DNA from: Plasmopara viticola
Taxonomy: Eukaryota > Oomycota > Peronosporomycetes > Peronosporales > Peronosporaceae
NCBI GenBank assembly: GCA_001695595.3
Contig: MBPM02000018.1
Span: 496,001-560,000, forward strand
Direction: 5' to 3'
DNA length: 64,000 nucleotides
In this document: in pieces, positions 23,201-33,500 of the stretch
Layout of the letters: each line of letters starts with the position of its first letter
Numbering within the stretch: the stretch's first letter is position 1
Made by a program: the position numbers and the translations under genes
Notes under the pieces: generated by a model
The model's input: the letters and a program-made list of their open reading frames with translations, nothing else
Database searches by the model: none
Told to the model about the DNA's origin: nothing

Positions 23201-24847
23201 GATTCGGCCAAAAAGCGCTGGCTCACGGCGTTCTACACTATTCAAGCGCAACGTCATTTTGTCCAGCGGCTGCACCACATTCGCAAAGCCCGTTTGGCTG
23301 TCGAGGAAGCTCGACGTCTCGCTGCTGAACAGGAACGGTTGCGACTACAGCGTGAAGAAGAGGAACGTCAACGCCGCATTCAAGAGGAAAAAGATGAGCG
23401 TGAGCGTCAGCGCCAGTTGGAGCTAAGACGTGCCGCGGCTGCTACCACTATTCAAAATGCTTACCGTCGATCGGTTGGCCGCGAGGAGGCCAAGCGCCAG
23501 GCTGCTGTGGAACGTGCTCAGGCCGCTTCACTTGCTGCTGCAATGGCTGCTCAAGATGCTGCTGCCGCCGCTCAAGATGCGTCCATGGCGCACGATGCTG
23601 AAGCTGCTGCTTTGCGGAAGCTGAACGCTTACGATGAGGCCCAGAGAAAAGCAGCTGTGGCCGGCACGCTGGGAACGGCGCCTGCCTTGGGTGCGCTTGG
23701 TGTCCCCGGAACTGCTGGTAACGGATCAGCTATGCTAGGCTCCGTGGAGCCATTGCAGGCGTCCGTGGGGCAGGTTGGTCAAATTGGCGCGATCGGCTCG
23801 ATGGGTGTTGCTGGCGCATTGGTCGGACAGGAATCGGTCCAGAATGCTGACATGAGCTGGGTGGCTGGCGACAATGCAAAAATTGAGGGTGAAGCTGTTG
23901 CAGGTGACGCGCTGCGCCAGGAGCAGCTTGCACAGGCCGGTCGCGATCTGTTTGGCGAGGGCGGTGAGGCTCCTGCTGGTCCAGTCATGTCAGCTGATGA
24001 TGAAAACTTGATTAACCCGGTAGAGAAGATTCAAGACTTTCCGACAGGCCCGCCAATTCCGTACAAGGGTGGGATTCTCACGTGTACGATGCTGGGTCAC
24101 CGTAAACAGCAGGACCAGAACTGGGGCGATGAGTACACGGAATACGTATTACGTGTGACTTGGGGCCGTGACATTTTAGAACAATCGAAAACAGCTTGGC
24201 TAGTGGGTGGCCGCTACAACGACTTTAACGCGCTTCACCAGGAGCTCAAAGCCGCAGCTTCTGGTCGCCGTGGCAAACGTGCTCCGTGGTTCCCGCGATT
24301 TCCAAAGCGCCACCCGTTTTCATCCATGATGGGCAAGAATCAAGAGGAAAAGTTTATCATCAAGCGTGAAAAGGAAATGAACCGCTATATGACTCAGGTG
24401 TTGACGCAAATGCCAGACGCACTGCTGAACATTCATTTGGATCGGTTTTTAAATCTCACGCTGCGTACCCAAGACATTTGTGAGCGTGAAGCGTATGCAG
24501 AGGCGCGCAAGCGTTGGGAAGAGGAAGAACGCGAGGCGTTGGCCAATGCAGCTGATGCCGAGCCACTGAACGACGCAGACTTGCAAGAGGTGGAGCAACT
24601 GGTGCATCAGTTGTTGCAAAAGATCATTTACGCCGCGGGCGACGTCCGCCAAGACACCGAGTTGCAAGAAATGATCCACGCCGTCAAAGTGTTGCAACCA
24701 CGCGTGGCGGCTTCGGCTCAAATTGGTGGCAATGTCAACGTGGAGCTTATTCCTCTGGCCATGCAATTGCAAGACGACATTCAAGACGCTTTCAACCAGT
24801 ACAACGACACGTTGCTGGCGCTGCGATTGGGCCAGGACCTCAACTAA
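20246..24847 (+). CDS. Unconventional myosin with C-terminal PX domain
   Basis: A single exon of 1533 residues encoding an actin-based ATPase motor, probably carrying membrane cargo. Residues about 70-125 resemble the SH3-like N-terminal subdomain (GAHIWVPDRERVW). The motor spans about 130-840 with the P-loop GESGAGKT (223-230), switch I NHNSSRFGKF (286-295), switch II DIFGFESFED (from 514), and the actin-binding/relay stretch FIRCIKPNP..QLRCSGML. IQ motifs follow (IIKLQAVMRMFAVRK, AVKIQSIVRGKFGRK, TTIQNAYRRSVGR), then a charged Arg/Glu coiled coil, an Ala/Gly-rich linker, and a PX domain at about 1275-1405 (RYNDFNALHQEL, WFPRFPKRHPF), which in other proteins binds phosphoinositides. All motor signatures look intact. 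The architecture fits the stramenopile PX myosins (class XXX as I recall it). Convergent with the methyltransferase gene. Confidence 0.93.
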   Translation: MSGRPRVEIAPSSALPSYDRFQRHSAAPVDEANLSIAQRLVLENKKRAQNSARRRNTLEVVAALQHTPVEIGAHIWVPDRERVWRVVEIVRYEPANDPEQGMTLTVNSKFGQEKLDMRDIGDLYKVNPRVVDDMTGLYYIHEAGILENLFVRSKLDNLRPYTLMANVLIAVNPLVRTVEPKVTDYIQTQMGDRPPHPYAIAEVAFQQMALRTPAQCQSIVISGESGAGKTETSKIVLRYLTSREHLAFASNKGNSAQQDIALELDKRLWDTNPILEAFGNAKTLRNHNSSRFGKFMKLQFNPHDNTLTGAFVETYLLEKFRVVAQIRGERNFHIFYFLLSGANPTLTNELKLEPVNKFAYLNQSGCVSDPNVDDELLFDEVTSALGSVNIDAALQKQVWTVLSGLLHLGNIRLKDRETAEGDAGEVTPEAQKYVASCATLLGVDSTNLLHVITTREISTRTENFTIKRTAKEGSYVRDAIAKCIYNHLFKWILYKINSSLGHGDNSLPFIGVLDIFGFESFEDNDFEQLLINYANEALQATFNQQVFIAEQELFAAEGIEVGKIVWPDNRECIELISQKPNGILPLLDQEAKMPKPTDDKWNAVLHKTHATHSHFLPPHEKDKKYEFIVKHFATRVPYTIGNFIDKNNDTIPKDLEDFVTSSKSSLIKELFSSKLEINTMNQHKQSVSAKFCDQMQELTDTLNATRCNFIRCIKPNPTMTPGNFDHGYVVDQLRCSGMLATCELLKVGLPTRVSYDEICRIYKPVLPPSVTPMFDAYNDRTFTEAVLWSFRVEPDAYRLGRTKVFFKTGKIALLDALLKVDMKKMGPWIVARLRKWLARRRWRYALAKVIAQRAFLKLLEDSRRRKAAIIKLQAVMRMFAVRKQFIRSRNAHRHRMRRKFMAQKHWKMSIGSVLAFNAFKRLLQQTRERMSAKSAEQNAAAVKIQSIVRGKFGRKQAEKRRAQVEDEKMRKRLMEEAARIEAEKKDSAKKRWLTAFYTIQAQRHFVQRLHHIRKARLAVEEARRLAAEQERLRLQREEEERQRRIQEEKDERERQRQLELRRAAAATTIQNAYRRSVGREEAKRQAAVERAQAASLAAAMAAQDAAAAAQDASMAHDAEAAALRKLNAYDEAQRKAAVAGTLGTAPALGALGVPGTAGNGSAMLGSVEPLQASVGQVGQIGAIGSMGVAGALVGQESVQNADMSWVAGDNAKIEGEAVAGDALRQEQLAQAGRDLFGEGGEAPAGPVMSADDENLINPVEKIQDFPTGPPIPYKGGILTCTMLGHRKQQDQNWGDEYTEYVLRVTWGRDILEQSKTAWLVGGRYNDFNALHQELKAAASGRRGKRAPWFPRFPKRHPFSSMMGKNQEEKFIIKREKEMNRYMTQVLTQMPDALLNIHLDRFLNLTLRTQDICEREAYAEARKRWEEEEREALANAADAEPLNDADLQEVEQLVHQLLQKIIYAAGDVRQDTELQEMIHAVKVLQPRVAASAQIGGNVNVELIPLAMQLQDDIQDAFNQYNDTLLALRLGQDLN

Positions 24848-25008
24848 TTGTCCCAGTCGGTTTGCATTCTGTTTTTGTCGTATGTTGTGACTGCAGCAGT
24901 CTTCTTTTTCTAATTTCTCGCTCTGTTGGGCGGTCTCGATTGCACTGCTTGCATTTAAATGAGCTTTTTACAAAACTTAATCCGATGAGAAGTGAAGGAT
25001 CAAACAGA

Positions 25009-25811
25009 TTACCCTTGTCGTTTCTCCATTGTTGTCACGCCTTTATATCCTTTGGCTACAAGGAACATTTCCGTTGACTCTGGTCTTGACGACTGTGGCT
25101 TCATGGCCTTGACAGTGTCGAATACTGCCTTCAAGTCAGCTCGAAACTCCTCCGATCCATCACAGCGCAGAATCTTTGTGGCAAATTTGCCACCAGGACG
25201 CAAATACAATTCCGCCATCTTGAGTGCATTGTAGCAAAGTCGCAACTGGTGTTGACTGTCCGTGAGAAATGTGCCTGAAAAGGACGGAGCCATGTCACTA
25301 AGCACTACGTCGGCTTGACGGCCTCTCAAGGCCTCATTCAGCTGATTCCTGATACCTGATTGACGGAAATCCCCTACTACAATGACCGCGCCCTCTACGG
25401 GGTGAAAAGGCTTGAGATCAATGGCGACAACTCGCGGTGGATCGCCCGGCTTAATTTGCTTTGGGGCTGTCATTTCCACTGCTACTTGCGTCCATCCGCC
25501 AGGAGCTGCACCCAAGTCGAGCACCACGTCACCTCGACGAAGCAGGTCAGAGCGCTGTGTTCCATAGACATGTTAGCGTATTGAATAGCAACCTCGGGTT
25601 CACTATCAAGACGTACATCGTTGAGCTCGCGTAGTTTAAAGGCTGCACGCGAGCGAAGTCCCTCTCGTTTCGCTTGTTTTACCATGGGATCATTCCACTG
25701 ACGACGGATCCAGCGAGCACTTGCATTTGACTTGCCCTTGAGACTCTTGACGGCACGCAATGGCGCGCAGAAAGAGACGAGCGATCGTGAACGCCCGTAC
25801 AAACTGGTCAT
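25009..25811 (-). CDS. MRM2: Mitochondrial-type FtsJ/MRM2 rRNA 2'-O-methyltransferase
   Basis: Exon 1 is 25811-25617 and exon 2 is 25554-25009, 246 residues. The family uses SAM to methylate a ribose in the A-loop of large-subunit rRNA. The SAM motif VLDLGAAPGGW starts at about 76. The FtsJ tetrad is complete: K59 (AAFKLREL), D152 (DVVLSDMAPS), K192 (GGKFATKIL) and E227 (STEMFLVAKGY). An Arg/Ser-rich N-terminus of about 30 residues looks like a mitochondrial presequence, and the short length favours MRM2 over cytoplasmic or nucleolar paralogues such as Trm7 and Spb1. Its ATG is 139 bp from the divergent CCDC96-like gene. Confidence 0.88.
25555..25616 (-). other. Intron in the methyltransferase gene
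   Basis: The donor GAT/GTACGT and acceptor ACACAG/CGCTCT enclose 62 bp in phase 0. Splicing gives ELNDRSDLLRRGDVVLDLG, which restores the FtsJ spacing between the catalytic Lys and the SAM motif. Confidence 0.85.
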
Positions 25812-25950
25812 TGTTAATAAGAATCGAGTTGATTTAATGAGGAATAGTACACATTACGTCAGCTTAGCTCTTCAGTTCTAGTGGGGAATATTACCGGTAT
25901 ATTATATAACTATACCTAGAGCATGTCGGCATTGAAACGACGCAGAGACG
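25812..25950. promoter_or_regulatory. 139-bp divergent promoter
   Basis: The only sequence between the methyltransferase ATG and the CCDC96-like ATG. It contains an AT-rich TATA-like run (about 25896-25915) and an upstream ATG at 25923 in a different frame from the plus-strand gene. Confidence 0.5.
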
Positions 25951-27117
25951 ATGCCCGAGAAAGAGGTTGCGCGCTCTAATACTCACCGTGGCTTAAATAA
26001 CCAGGACGTTGATGATGGTGCAGAGCTGGACAAGGATGAAGCTGCTCGATTGGAGGCTCGACGATTGCGATTGGCCATCAGTGAAGCTACAACAGCGCGA
26101 GAGGAGCTTCAACAAAGAAACATCAAGTGGGTTGCCTTAGAACCATGCGAATACTTGAGTCGATTTATTGTAACTCGTTACATGTGCAGACTCCAACGTC
26201 ACGTCGCAGTTCTGGTACAGAAGAACCAAGAGAGCATCCCCGTGACTGGTGGCTTGGCAGCTGTAGAAGAGGCCACAAATTCTGCTGGAGGGCGGGAGGA
26301 CAAAATGAATGCTAGTGAAAATGCCAAGAGGTATCTTGAAAGTCTACGCAGTGTACACGAGGCTAAAGTGAAAATGACAACGGCGCGGTCTGAATATGAC
26401 AAGGTGGCGCTGGAACTGCAGGCTCGACTGGATGAGAAGGAAGCCAAGACGACGGAGATTCAGGACGCGTTTCTCGAGTTTAAGAGGGAAGTGGCAAGAA
26501 ATGCCGAAAACTTGAGGACTGGCAAACCTATTGCCAAAAGAGTGATTGCTCAATTTGAAGCTGCAGAACTTCACAAGGATCAAGATGTCGAAAAGATTCG
26601 ACTGAAACATATTAATTTACGTACACATCTGAAGAAGTTGGAGCAGCAATTGCACGCTAAGGAACAGCTTGCCGAGGGGCTTCATCTGATTGACTTTGAG
26701 CAGTTGAAGATTGAGAATCAGACGCTGAATGAGAAGATCGAAGAACGCAATGAAGAGCTTCATAAATTGCGGAAAAAGACAACAAGCACCGTTCAAGTGC
26801 TCACGCATATTAAAGAGAAACTGCAGTTTGCTTTTGCCGAGAATCAAATGCTCAAACAAGAGTCACATGACCTCGAAGAGACTCTGACTGCTACCCGCGA
26901 TCAACTCGCACAAAAAAAGAAAGAGAGGGACGCGACGCGACAGCTTGCGGCTCGTTTAAAAAGCAAGGATGGATTCGCTACCTCTGAGCTGCTCATTGAA
27001 GACTTTGACAAACGCGAGACTAGTTCCATGGACCTCGAGCGACGTCGTGCAGAGCTAATCCAAAGACACGCTATTCTAGTTAAGAAAATGAAAGACGACG
27101 AAAAAACCAATAATTAG
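25951..27117 (+). CDS. CCDC96/CCDC113-family ciliary coiled-coil protein
   Basis: Almost entirely coiled coil (DUF4201-type). Its core reads IDFEQLKIENQTLNEKIEER then NEELHKLRKKT..TVQVLTHIKEKL, the conserved signature of CCDC96/CFAP184 and CCDC113, axonemal proteins near the radial spoke and dynein-regulatory complex. I favour CCDC96 because of the TVQVLTHIKEKL stretch, but the two are similar. The uninterrupted frame gives 388 residues. A 63-bp GT-AG intron (26127-26189) is likely, and removing it gives 367 residues and converts an atypical hydrophobic patch into RNIKLQRHVAVLVQKN. Presence of this gene implies a motile flagellum (zoospores). The ATG at 25951 follows an overlapping uORF (25923-25979). 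Confidence 0.85.
   Translation: MPEKEVARSNTHRGLNNQDVDDGAELDKDEAARLEARRLRLAISEATTAREELQQRNIKWVALEPCEYLSRFIVTRYMCRLQRHVAVLVQKNQESIPVTGGLAAVEEATNSAGGREDKMNASENAKRYLESLRSVHEAKVKMTTARSEYDKVALELQARLDEKEAKTTEIQDAFLEFKREVARNAENLRTGKPIAKRVIAQFEAAELHKDQDVEKIRLKHINLRTHLKKLEQQLHAKEQLAEGLHLIDFEQLKIENQTLNEKIEERNEELHKLRKKTTSTVQVLTHIKEKLQFAFAENQMLKQESHDLEETLTATRDQLAQKKKERDATRQLAARLKSKDGFATSELLIEDFDKRETSSMDLERRRAELIQRHAILVKKMKDDEKTNN
26127..26189 (+). other. Probable in-frame intron in the CCDC96-like gene
   Basis: The donor AA/GTGGGT, acceptor ATGTGCAG/A and a branch-like TTGTAACTC fit the short introns elsewhere in the window. Its length of 63 has no stop, so the frame stays open if it is retained. The encoded patch (WVALEPCEYLSRFIVTRYM) breaks the coiled coil. 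Confidence 0.6.
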
Positions 27118-30100
27118 CAAGAAACAACATTTTTTTAAGTCGGAGTGCTAACCATATGAGTATTTAATGCATGCTCTTGTGAGACTTTGGGGGCTGGAAT
27201 GTAACGAGTCCAGATGTGTTAAGATCACTCAACAATAAGGTTATATTCACTGAAACAACTTTGATTGAGCTTTGTTTTTAATTAGAGGAGGTGAAGACGC
27301 TAGCAAGTAAATCGAGCTGGAACATTATTACCAACGAGAAAAATAAAAAATATTGCGCGAAGGTTATCGGGTATGCGAAAATTTCATTGGCCACTGACGG
27401 TATTTCCTGGCCTCTTACTTTTATCGGGATTGATTCTCGGCGTCTGTGTAAATTTTTTAAGGGAAGGTATCCTTGGGGCACACTTAAATTTGTCAATTAA
27501 AAATATGTTCTTTTGCGCAGCAATGAGTCGATTTAATGGACAGATGATGACAGCATCATACACCATCCGTGCCGTTTCCAATCAAGACAAAGTTGATTAT
27601 TGTATGAGGTATTATGTTTTGGTCCTACTCATTAGCACTCTGCAAAAATGACAAGGACTGAATTTAGGAATACATTGGTATGTAAATACTGATAAGGAGC
27701 CAAGGAGCCATTATGCCTTGAGGCTCCGTAAGCAAGCTATTTTTATAGAGGTTGCCTTTATGCCATTTACATTCATCATCAATGTAGCACTTATGGAAAG
27801 CTGGCTAAACAATGATGTTTTGGCGATCGACTGTGTATATTGCGCTGACTTAAGTGGAATATCAAGAAAAAGTACCTCTGAAATTGCATGAAAAAGTTGA
27901 CGTAACTGGTGCGCGTCGGTTAATACGATGGCACAATTCGCTTCAAACCCACAAAAGTCCGCATCAAAATCTCGATTCTTGCTCTAATGTCGCATTTGAG
28001 AGCTGCTTACTTTTACACTAATTTGTGCACGCCTTGCGATCTTCAGGATACCATCTTGCTTTGGCACAATATTAAAATCAGCCCCGAATTATGTGGGCTG
28101 TCGTTCGCTGACGCCTTAAAATAAAATGTTGGAAAGCTTCCTCGTTTGCAAACCAGATTTTGTCTAGCTAGCTGATGATTCTTTACCACCTTAGACAACT
28201 AATAATACTACAACGAAGGTCTTACATTAAGCAATAGAGCATAAGTAGATAAGGGGGATTCAAGCGAAGGAGGCAGGGGACCAATACATAGGAGTTGTAG
28301 TGGTCATAGAACAAGATCGTGAGCAACAACAAAGGAGAGGAGATTTTGCTGCTAATTTGCTGCCCATGAGCTGGAGACTCGATGGCGAGCATAATTCGAT
28401 CCCGCATTTAGTGGTACGAGAGATTTCGCAAGTCTACATCCTGCATCACTATGACACGAGTTTGAAGGGAGTCATCAAGAGATCGCTCGAGCATTTGAAA
28501 AATTAGTGCACATTATGTATAGTGAGTGGTATGCAAGAAACTGTTTTGATCGTAGCAATCAAGCAGCTAACCTTTTAAAGCTTTAAGCAATGAGCTGTAT
28601 TTCGCTTCCGCCTAATCTCAAAAGAAATATGCAGAACTCTCGATATGGGGTGGTCTGTTAACACCGTACGTAGATGCCAAGACGAGCGGATTGAGGACTA
28701 ACCTGACGATCGCCAAAGTCTTAACAGAATACTTAATTCGTCGATTGAGCTCGTAAAACGATTCTGACATGATCGAAAGCCCGGCTTCATATCCAATTTT
28801 CCCGGCGATTAAGAATATTTTCAACAGAGACAGCCCGCCATTATGACGCGGTAAAAAAAACAATTACGACTAGTGCAGATATGGGCATATAAGTATACGC
28901 TACAGATAAAAAGTCGATAGGTTTGTGCGAGTCTGCGGAGCACTTGATGCACTCAATTTGGTTTATGATCGCTCCTGTGTTACACAGACTACTTGAATGA
29001 GACGTCGGTAATTTTTTGGAAATGACTTTACTGCTCGGTAACACCGAACGACAAGATTGTTATCCGTGCCGGTGGTAGAGCAGTACTTACCAGCAAGTTT
29101 GTAAACAAGCCAATCAGGCGTGACGTCGGGCAGTCCGATGTCAAGCGGATCGGCCCGAAAAGACGTAAATGTAAAAAGGATCGAGGCCAGCGCTCAGATT
29201 TGGTTAAATCCAAACGCGTGATCAAAGGTGGCGTTTTAAGCTTTCACACGTGTGGCATGGATAAAAAAATTGTAAATTAGCATGCGGTGTTACTCGAGAC
29301 CGCGGGAACGGTGTATTGGCTGCTTCCGATCGTACACGATCTCAAACTTGGTGTGGTGAAATTCTACCAGCTGTTACCCTTACGATCGACGAAGATGATC
29401 GAGTTTTTAAAAAAAAGCTCTGTTGCCGGAGGGCAGCTAGGAGCGAATGTTGAAAGAAGATGGGTGCGTTATTTATCGAATCACGGACGTATCGTTGCAT
29501 TAGAATTAATTGCACCCAAACCAAATGCCTGGTCAATTAAATAGAACATGATGAGCCTTTGTGGGTGAATGACGTTGATCTAAATCGTTGAGCTTCGCTT
29601 ATGGCCTAAGATTATAGACCACTGACTTCAGGCAATGCAATCTCATAGAAGATTAGCGATAGATAATTTACGGTTGGCCGCCACTTGTAGGAGGACGCAA
29701 ACCCCCTGGCCAGCTAAGATAATTCGATTTTGCATTATCGGATCGAGGCGTCGATAAAGTCAGGTGTCCGGTGAAGCACTAGTTTGAGGCTTATCGTTAA
29801 CATCTTCTGGAGGTTGAAAGCCCTTCAATAGGATTCTAGCATAGAAAGTTTTATTATTATGCATAAGCAGTGGTCCTTCAAAAAAATTAAAAAATATATA
29901 AAGTGAAAAAAAATTAACAAGAGATCTCCACACTACCCCTTTTCATTGATGCTCAAAGCTTGTGTAACACAATAAGGTAATACCAAAATAGATAATCTCT
30001 TCAAACGATTCGGACTCCTCCAGTCCATACAAGCTAAACTCGATTTACAACTTTCAGCCAAGCCTCACCGTCGTAATTAATGCCACTGCTTAATAGCTTA

Positions 30101-30507
30101 CACAACAGTTGAAATGAGCTGCAAAGCTCTTTTTGCTGTGACGACTTCAGGTCAATTACTTTCTTTGCCCTCCGCACCCATCTTAACACCGGGTCTAGAC
30201 AGAAAAGTATTCTCAAGAAACATGTGTTAGTACGCAGTCGTAAAATGCTGCTCGGTCTATATACAGGACAGATGCATCGCGGGTATCGAAAACCCTACCC
30301 TGTGCTCAAAGCGATCGAGACGAAAGCCTTATAACTGATAACAACCTGCCAACATTGGCATCAGAGCGTGAAAGGGGTGAGTACTACCCTAAACGATATT
30401 TGAGCTTTGTTCGTAAGTCTATGGTTCGTACTAGCAAGTCGAATTGTCCGAAGAAAGCCTTGACTAGTACACTAATTTCACTTCACTTACGCTTAGCGAC
30501 CGTATGG
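27118..30507. other. Gene-poor spacer
   Basis: AT-rich with short frames only. 29281-29541 (+) reads an 86-codon open stretch with protein-like composition (VVKFYQLLPLRSTKMIEFLK) but no recognisable family. 29850-29935 is an A/T run without features. Confidence 0.4.
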
Positions 30508-30565
30508 GAGATGCATTGATACTAATGATGTCTCGCTACGGACATCATTAGTATCATTGCATCTC
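30508..30565. repeat. 25-bp foldback hairpin
   Basis: The arms 30508-30532 and 30541-30565 match at 24 of 25 positions around the 8-base loop TCGCTACG. Outside the arms the match stops at once. Confidence 0.92.
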
Positions 30566-33500
30566 TCACGCACTATATAACCATTCTCCAGTTCACCATA
30601 AGCAAGGCTCAAAACCAATAACTTTGATGAGGCGCGAGAGAACAAGATATAGCCACATCGGAATGGACCTTGCTTGATATTAAACTTGCACAAGCTCGTG
30701 CTTGACGTGTCTGTTGTGATTGCCTAATATACTTACCTCATATACCATGAGCAAAATCTCCGGTCTCTGCTGATGCTCAGGTTGAGGCGGACACCGATCA
30801 AAGAGTCAAGATACTGCCTTCGCAGAAATCGCTCTTTGCTTGACACTTCAAAAGGGCAATGATCGGTGCCGGCAATGCGACTTGTACTTTGGTATCCACA
30901 CCCTGCAAGAACTGACCATTAGGGACCCCAGGATGAACTTTGCTAATTGCTTCCACGCAGCAGCAGAAGGTTTTGCTTGCCGATGCTGATGACCACCATG
31001 ATCGAAATCGTATACACCATCAGGGTCGTCTTGTCAAAGTGAATACGAAGCTCTTACAGCTCTTAGGAAATATTGTGCGCACCTTAACTTACAAAATACG
31101 GGGTTTCATCCTGGCAACGACATTTCACAAAAATACACTCGTGAACTTGTTTTCTTTATTGAAAAGATACGAAGGGGAGCGATGTTTTAGTGCCATGCAG
31201 CGGCACATCGCCTAACTCGCAACAAGGGTTTGTCAAACAAAAGTCGTGAGTCGGAGAGCTGTCATCCCGACAGCCTCGACTGTCCTTGCCAAGCTATGCT
31301 CTAGGGTGACAAATTTCTGAGATACAAATCTTGGCCGACCCGATTCTCAAGCACGTAATCGCATCGCTTCACGAGCAAGACGTTTGGCCTGCGCTCCTGA
31401 AGATAGGTATGATAACGCTCCACGTGTATAATGAAATTTTGGCCCATCCGGTGGGTGGCTATACGTGGGTATGACCCAGTGCCAATGCTCCCGAGTGCAC
31501 CTAATCCAGGTAATAAAGTACCTTAAGCAAGCCAGCGTAAATTCCTGGGTGCGTTCGCATATAGAAAGTGTATATACCATGTTAATGCGACATTAACTCA
31601 AAAGACAGCAGCAACTGTGTTTGTAGATAAGAACATTGGCTTTAGAGACAGTAGTAATTGCGCTTGGAGGAAGGTTATTGAGCCTTTGCAATTTCTGCTG
31701 ATGCAACCTATACTCTACTGCCATACGTCCAGCTTCAACTTTCGTCATTTTTTTTCATTCCTTACAGGTATTTCTAGGCTTGACTTCTGGCAATTTTAAT
31801 GCGCACGTAGTAAAATAACTAAGTCGCCATCTCACATGGTCTTTGACCTGCCTAGGCACATTAAATAGCCACTTTTCAGCGCGCTTTCAGCTAGTCCCTC
31901 AAATTAGTTCAGATACAATGTGGCGATTAAATCTGGATGCGAATGTTGGTGAATTTGTTCACATAGGTACTTTTATGGCATAATCAGCATTGTTCAATGA
32001 CAGCCAAAAAGGCGAGCATGCTGCCCCAATGCTGTAGCATATCGACGTGGACACTGCGCAACACGTCTTCAACGGCGAAAAATACTCTCTCTGCTTACCC
32101 ATTAATTTAAAATGATCTGCTCTGTACATGTTCGACCTGGTGTTCCAAGCCTAAGGATACTTCTTATCAGCTTAGGGGTCTTGGCTTAAGACAACATATT
32201 ATTTAGTTTCTGTGCTGTCAAAAGACACGTTTGAAAAACAGCGTTGCTATCTTGGCTCCGTCGACTGTGGTTGGCACAGCCGCTTAGTTAGCTGCCGATT
32301 CCTCTAATAAGCAGATCACAGAAATATATCAATAACATTTCGACAGCGTAATGGCTCAAGTAAGTTTGTAATCAACGCAGTCGCATCCTGCAAGAGTCTA
32401 GCTTGTTGATACATGTTGCATGTGCGAAAATATGTGCAGATCAAAAATATGGTTCGAGCCACCAACTCTAAGTGCTTACTAAGCCATACGTCTTCTTTCA
32501 TCCAGGGCGACCGATAAGCGTTGTATCCAAACCTTACAGATATCGCGGTGTTTGAAGTTCTCATCGTTGAGGAATAGGTCGCCTTGACTGTTGTCGCGAA
32601 AGAGCAAAGATATTTGCTAGCTCTTAGAGGCACGAATGCTTCTAGGATGAGTGGCAGATAGACATGGAGACCATTTGCCTCCTAAGATATTATTGTGTGC
32701 CTGGCTTCCCTTATAAACAAAGTTGGAAAATTTAGGCTTATTTAAATAGCAAAGATAAATATGAATTGTGTCTGCCCAAGATAATAACGAAAGAAAACAT
32801 ATAAAGTTGTTAAATAATGGTGATTGCGTATCGATAGATACCTTCTTACAACTTTTCCCTGGAAATATTAGAAAAGTGTATAATCGTTTGATCAAATCGT
32901 ATTCGCTCTTTGAGAGGTATAGGTCGGCGTGCACCATTGATTTCGAAAGACGATGTCAGTGCACTCAACATTTTATGTGGGAGAGGTAGTCCCAAGAAGA
33001 AATTAGTCCTCAAAACGCTGAGTCTCGTGTGAGTTCTGATGTATATAGTGTGCCGAAGTACGACTCATACGACTCGATGAGCACTCTTTGTAGCGATAGA
33101 AATTACAGTTTTTGCGATACTTTAGCATCTGTAATAACCGTATCAGTGTTTATCCGAAGATCATTTCTGTTTGTTTAAAGCGAAAATAATGGCCCCCCTT
33201 GGTTTAATTATGACTGATCGTTCGTGACGTCAAATAGGGGTTCTCGTTAAAGGACTAGTCTTCTATCATTCAAGCTTCTTTATCCTTTATTTCAGAAGTT
33301 CTCAAACGCTAGCAAATTTCTTGAGTGTCTTAGACCCAACTTCATAAAAATGTGTGAGGCCTAAAGATGCGTGCCTCAGATGCTTCCGTGCAGATTCATT
33401 TTTAGAAGCGTATCATTTCTCATTTGTGGCGCCTCAGCACACATACTGCGAAGTGTAATTCGATTCACAGTTTCTTTATCATACAACTGTTAGTGGTTTA

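Noticed and set aside
23012..24784. Antisense frames within the myosin gene
   Set aside because: Shadow frames of the GC-rich, repetitive tail coding sequence.
25482..25616. Read-through tail of methyltransferase exon 1
   Set aside because: It is intron plus out-of-frame exon 2. Splicing restores the FtsJ motifs.
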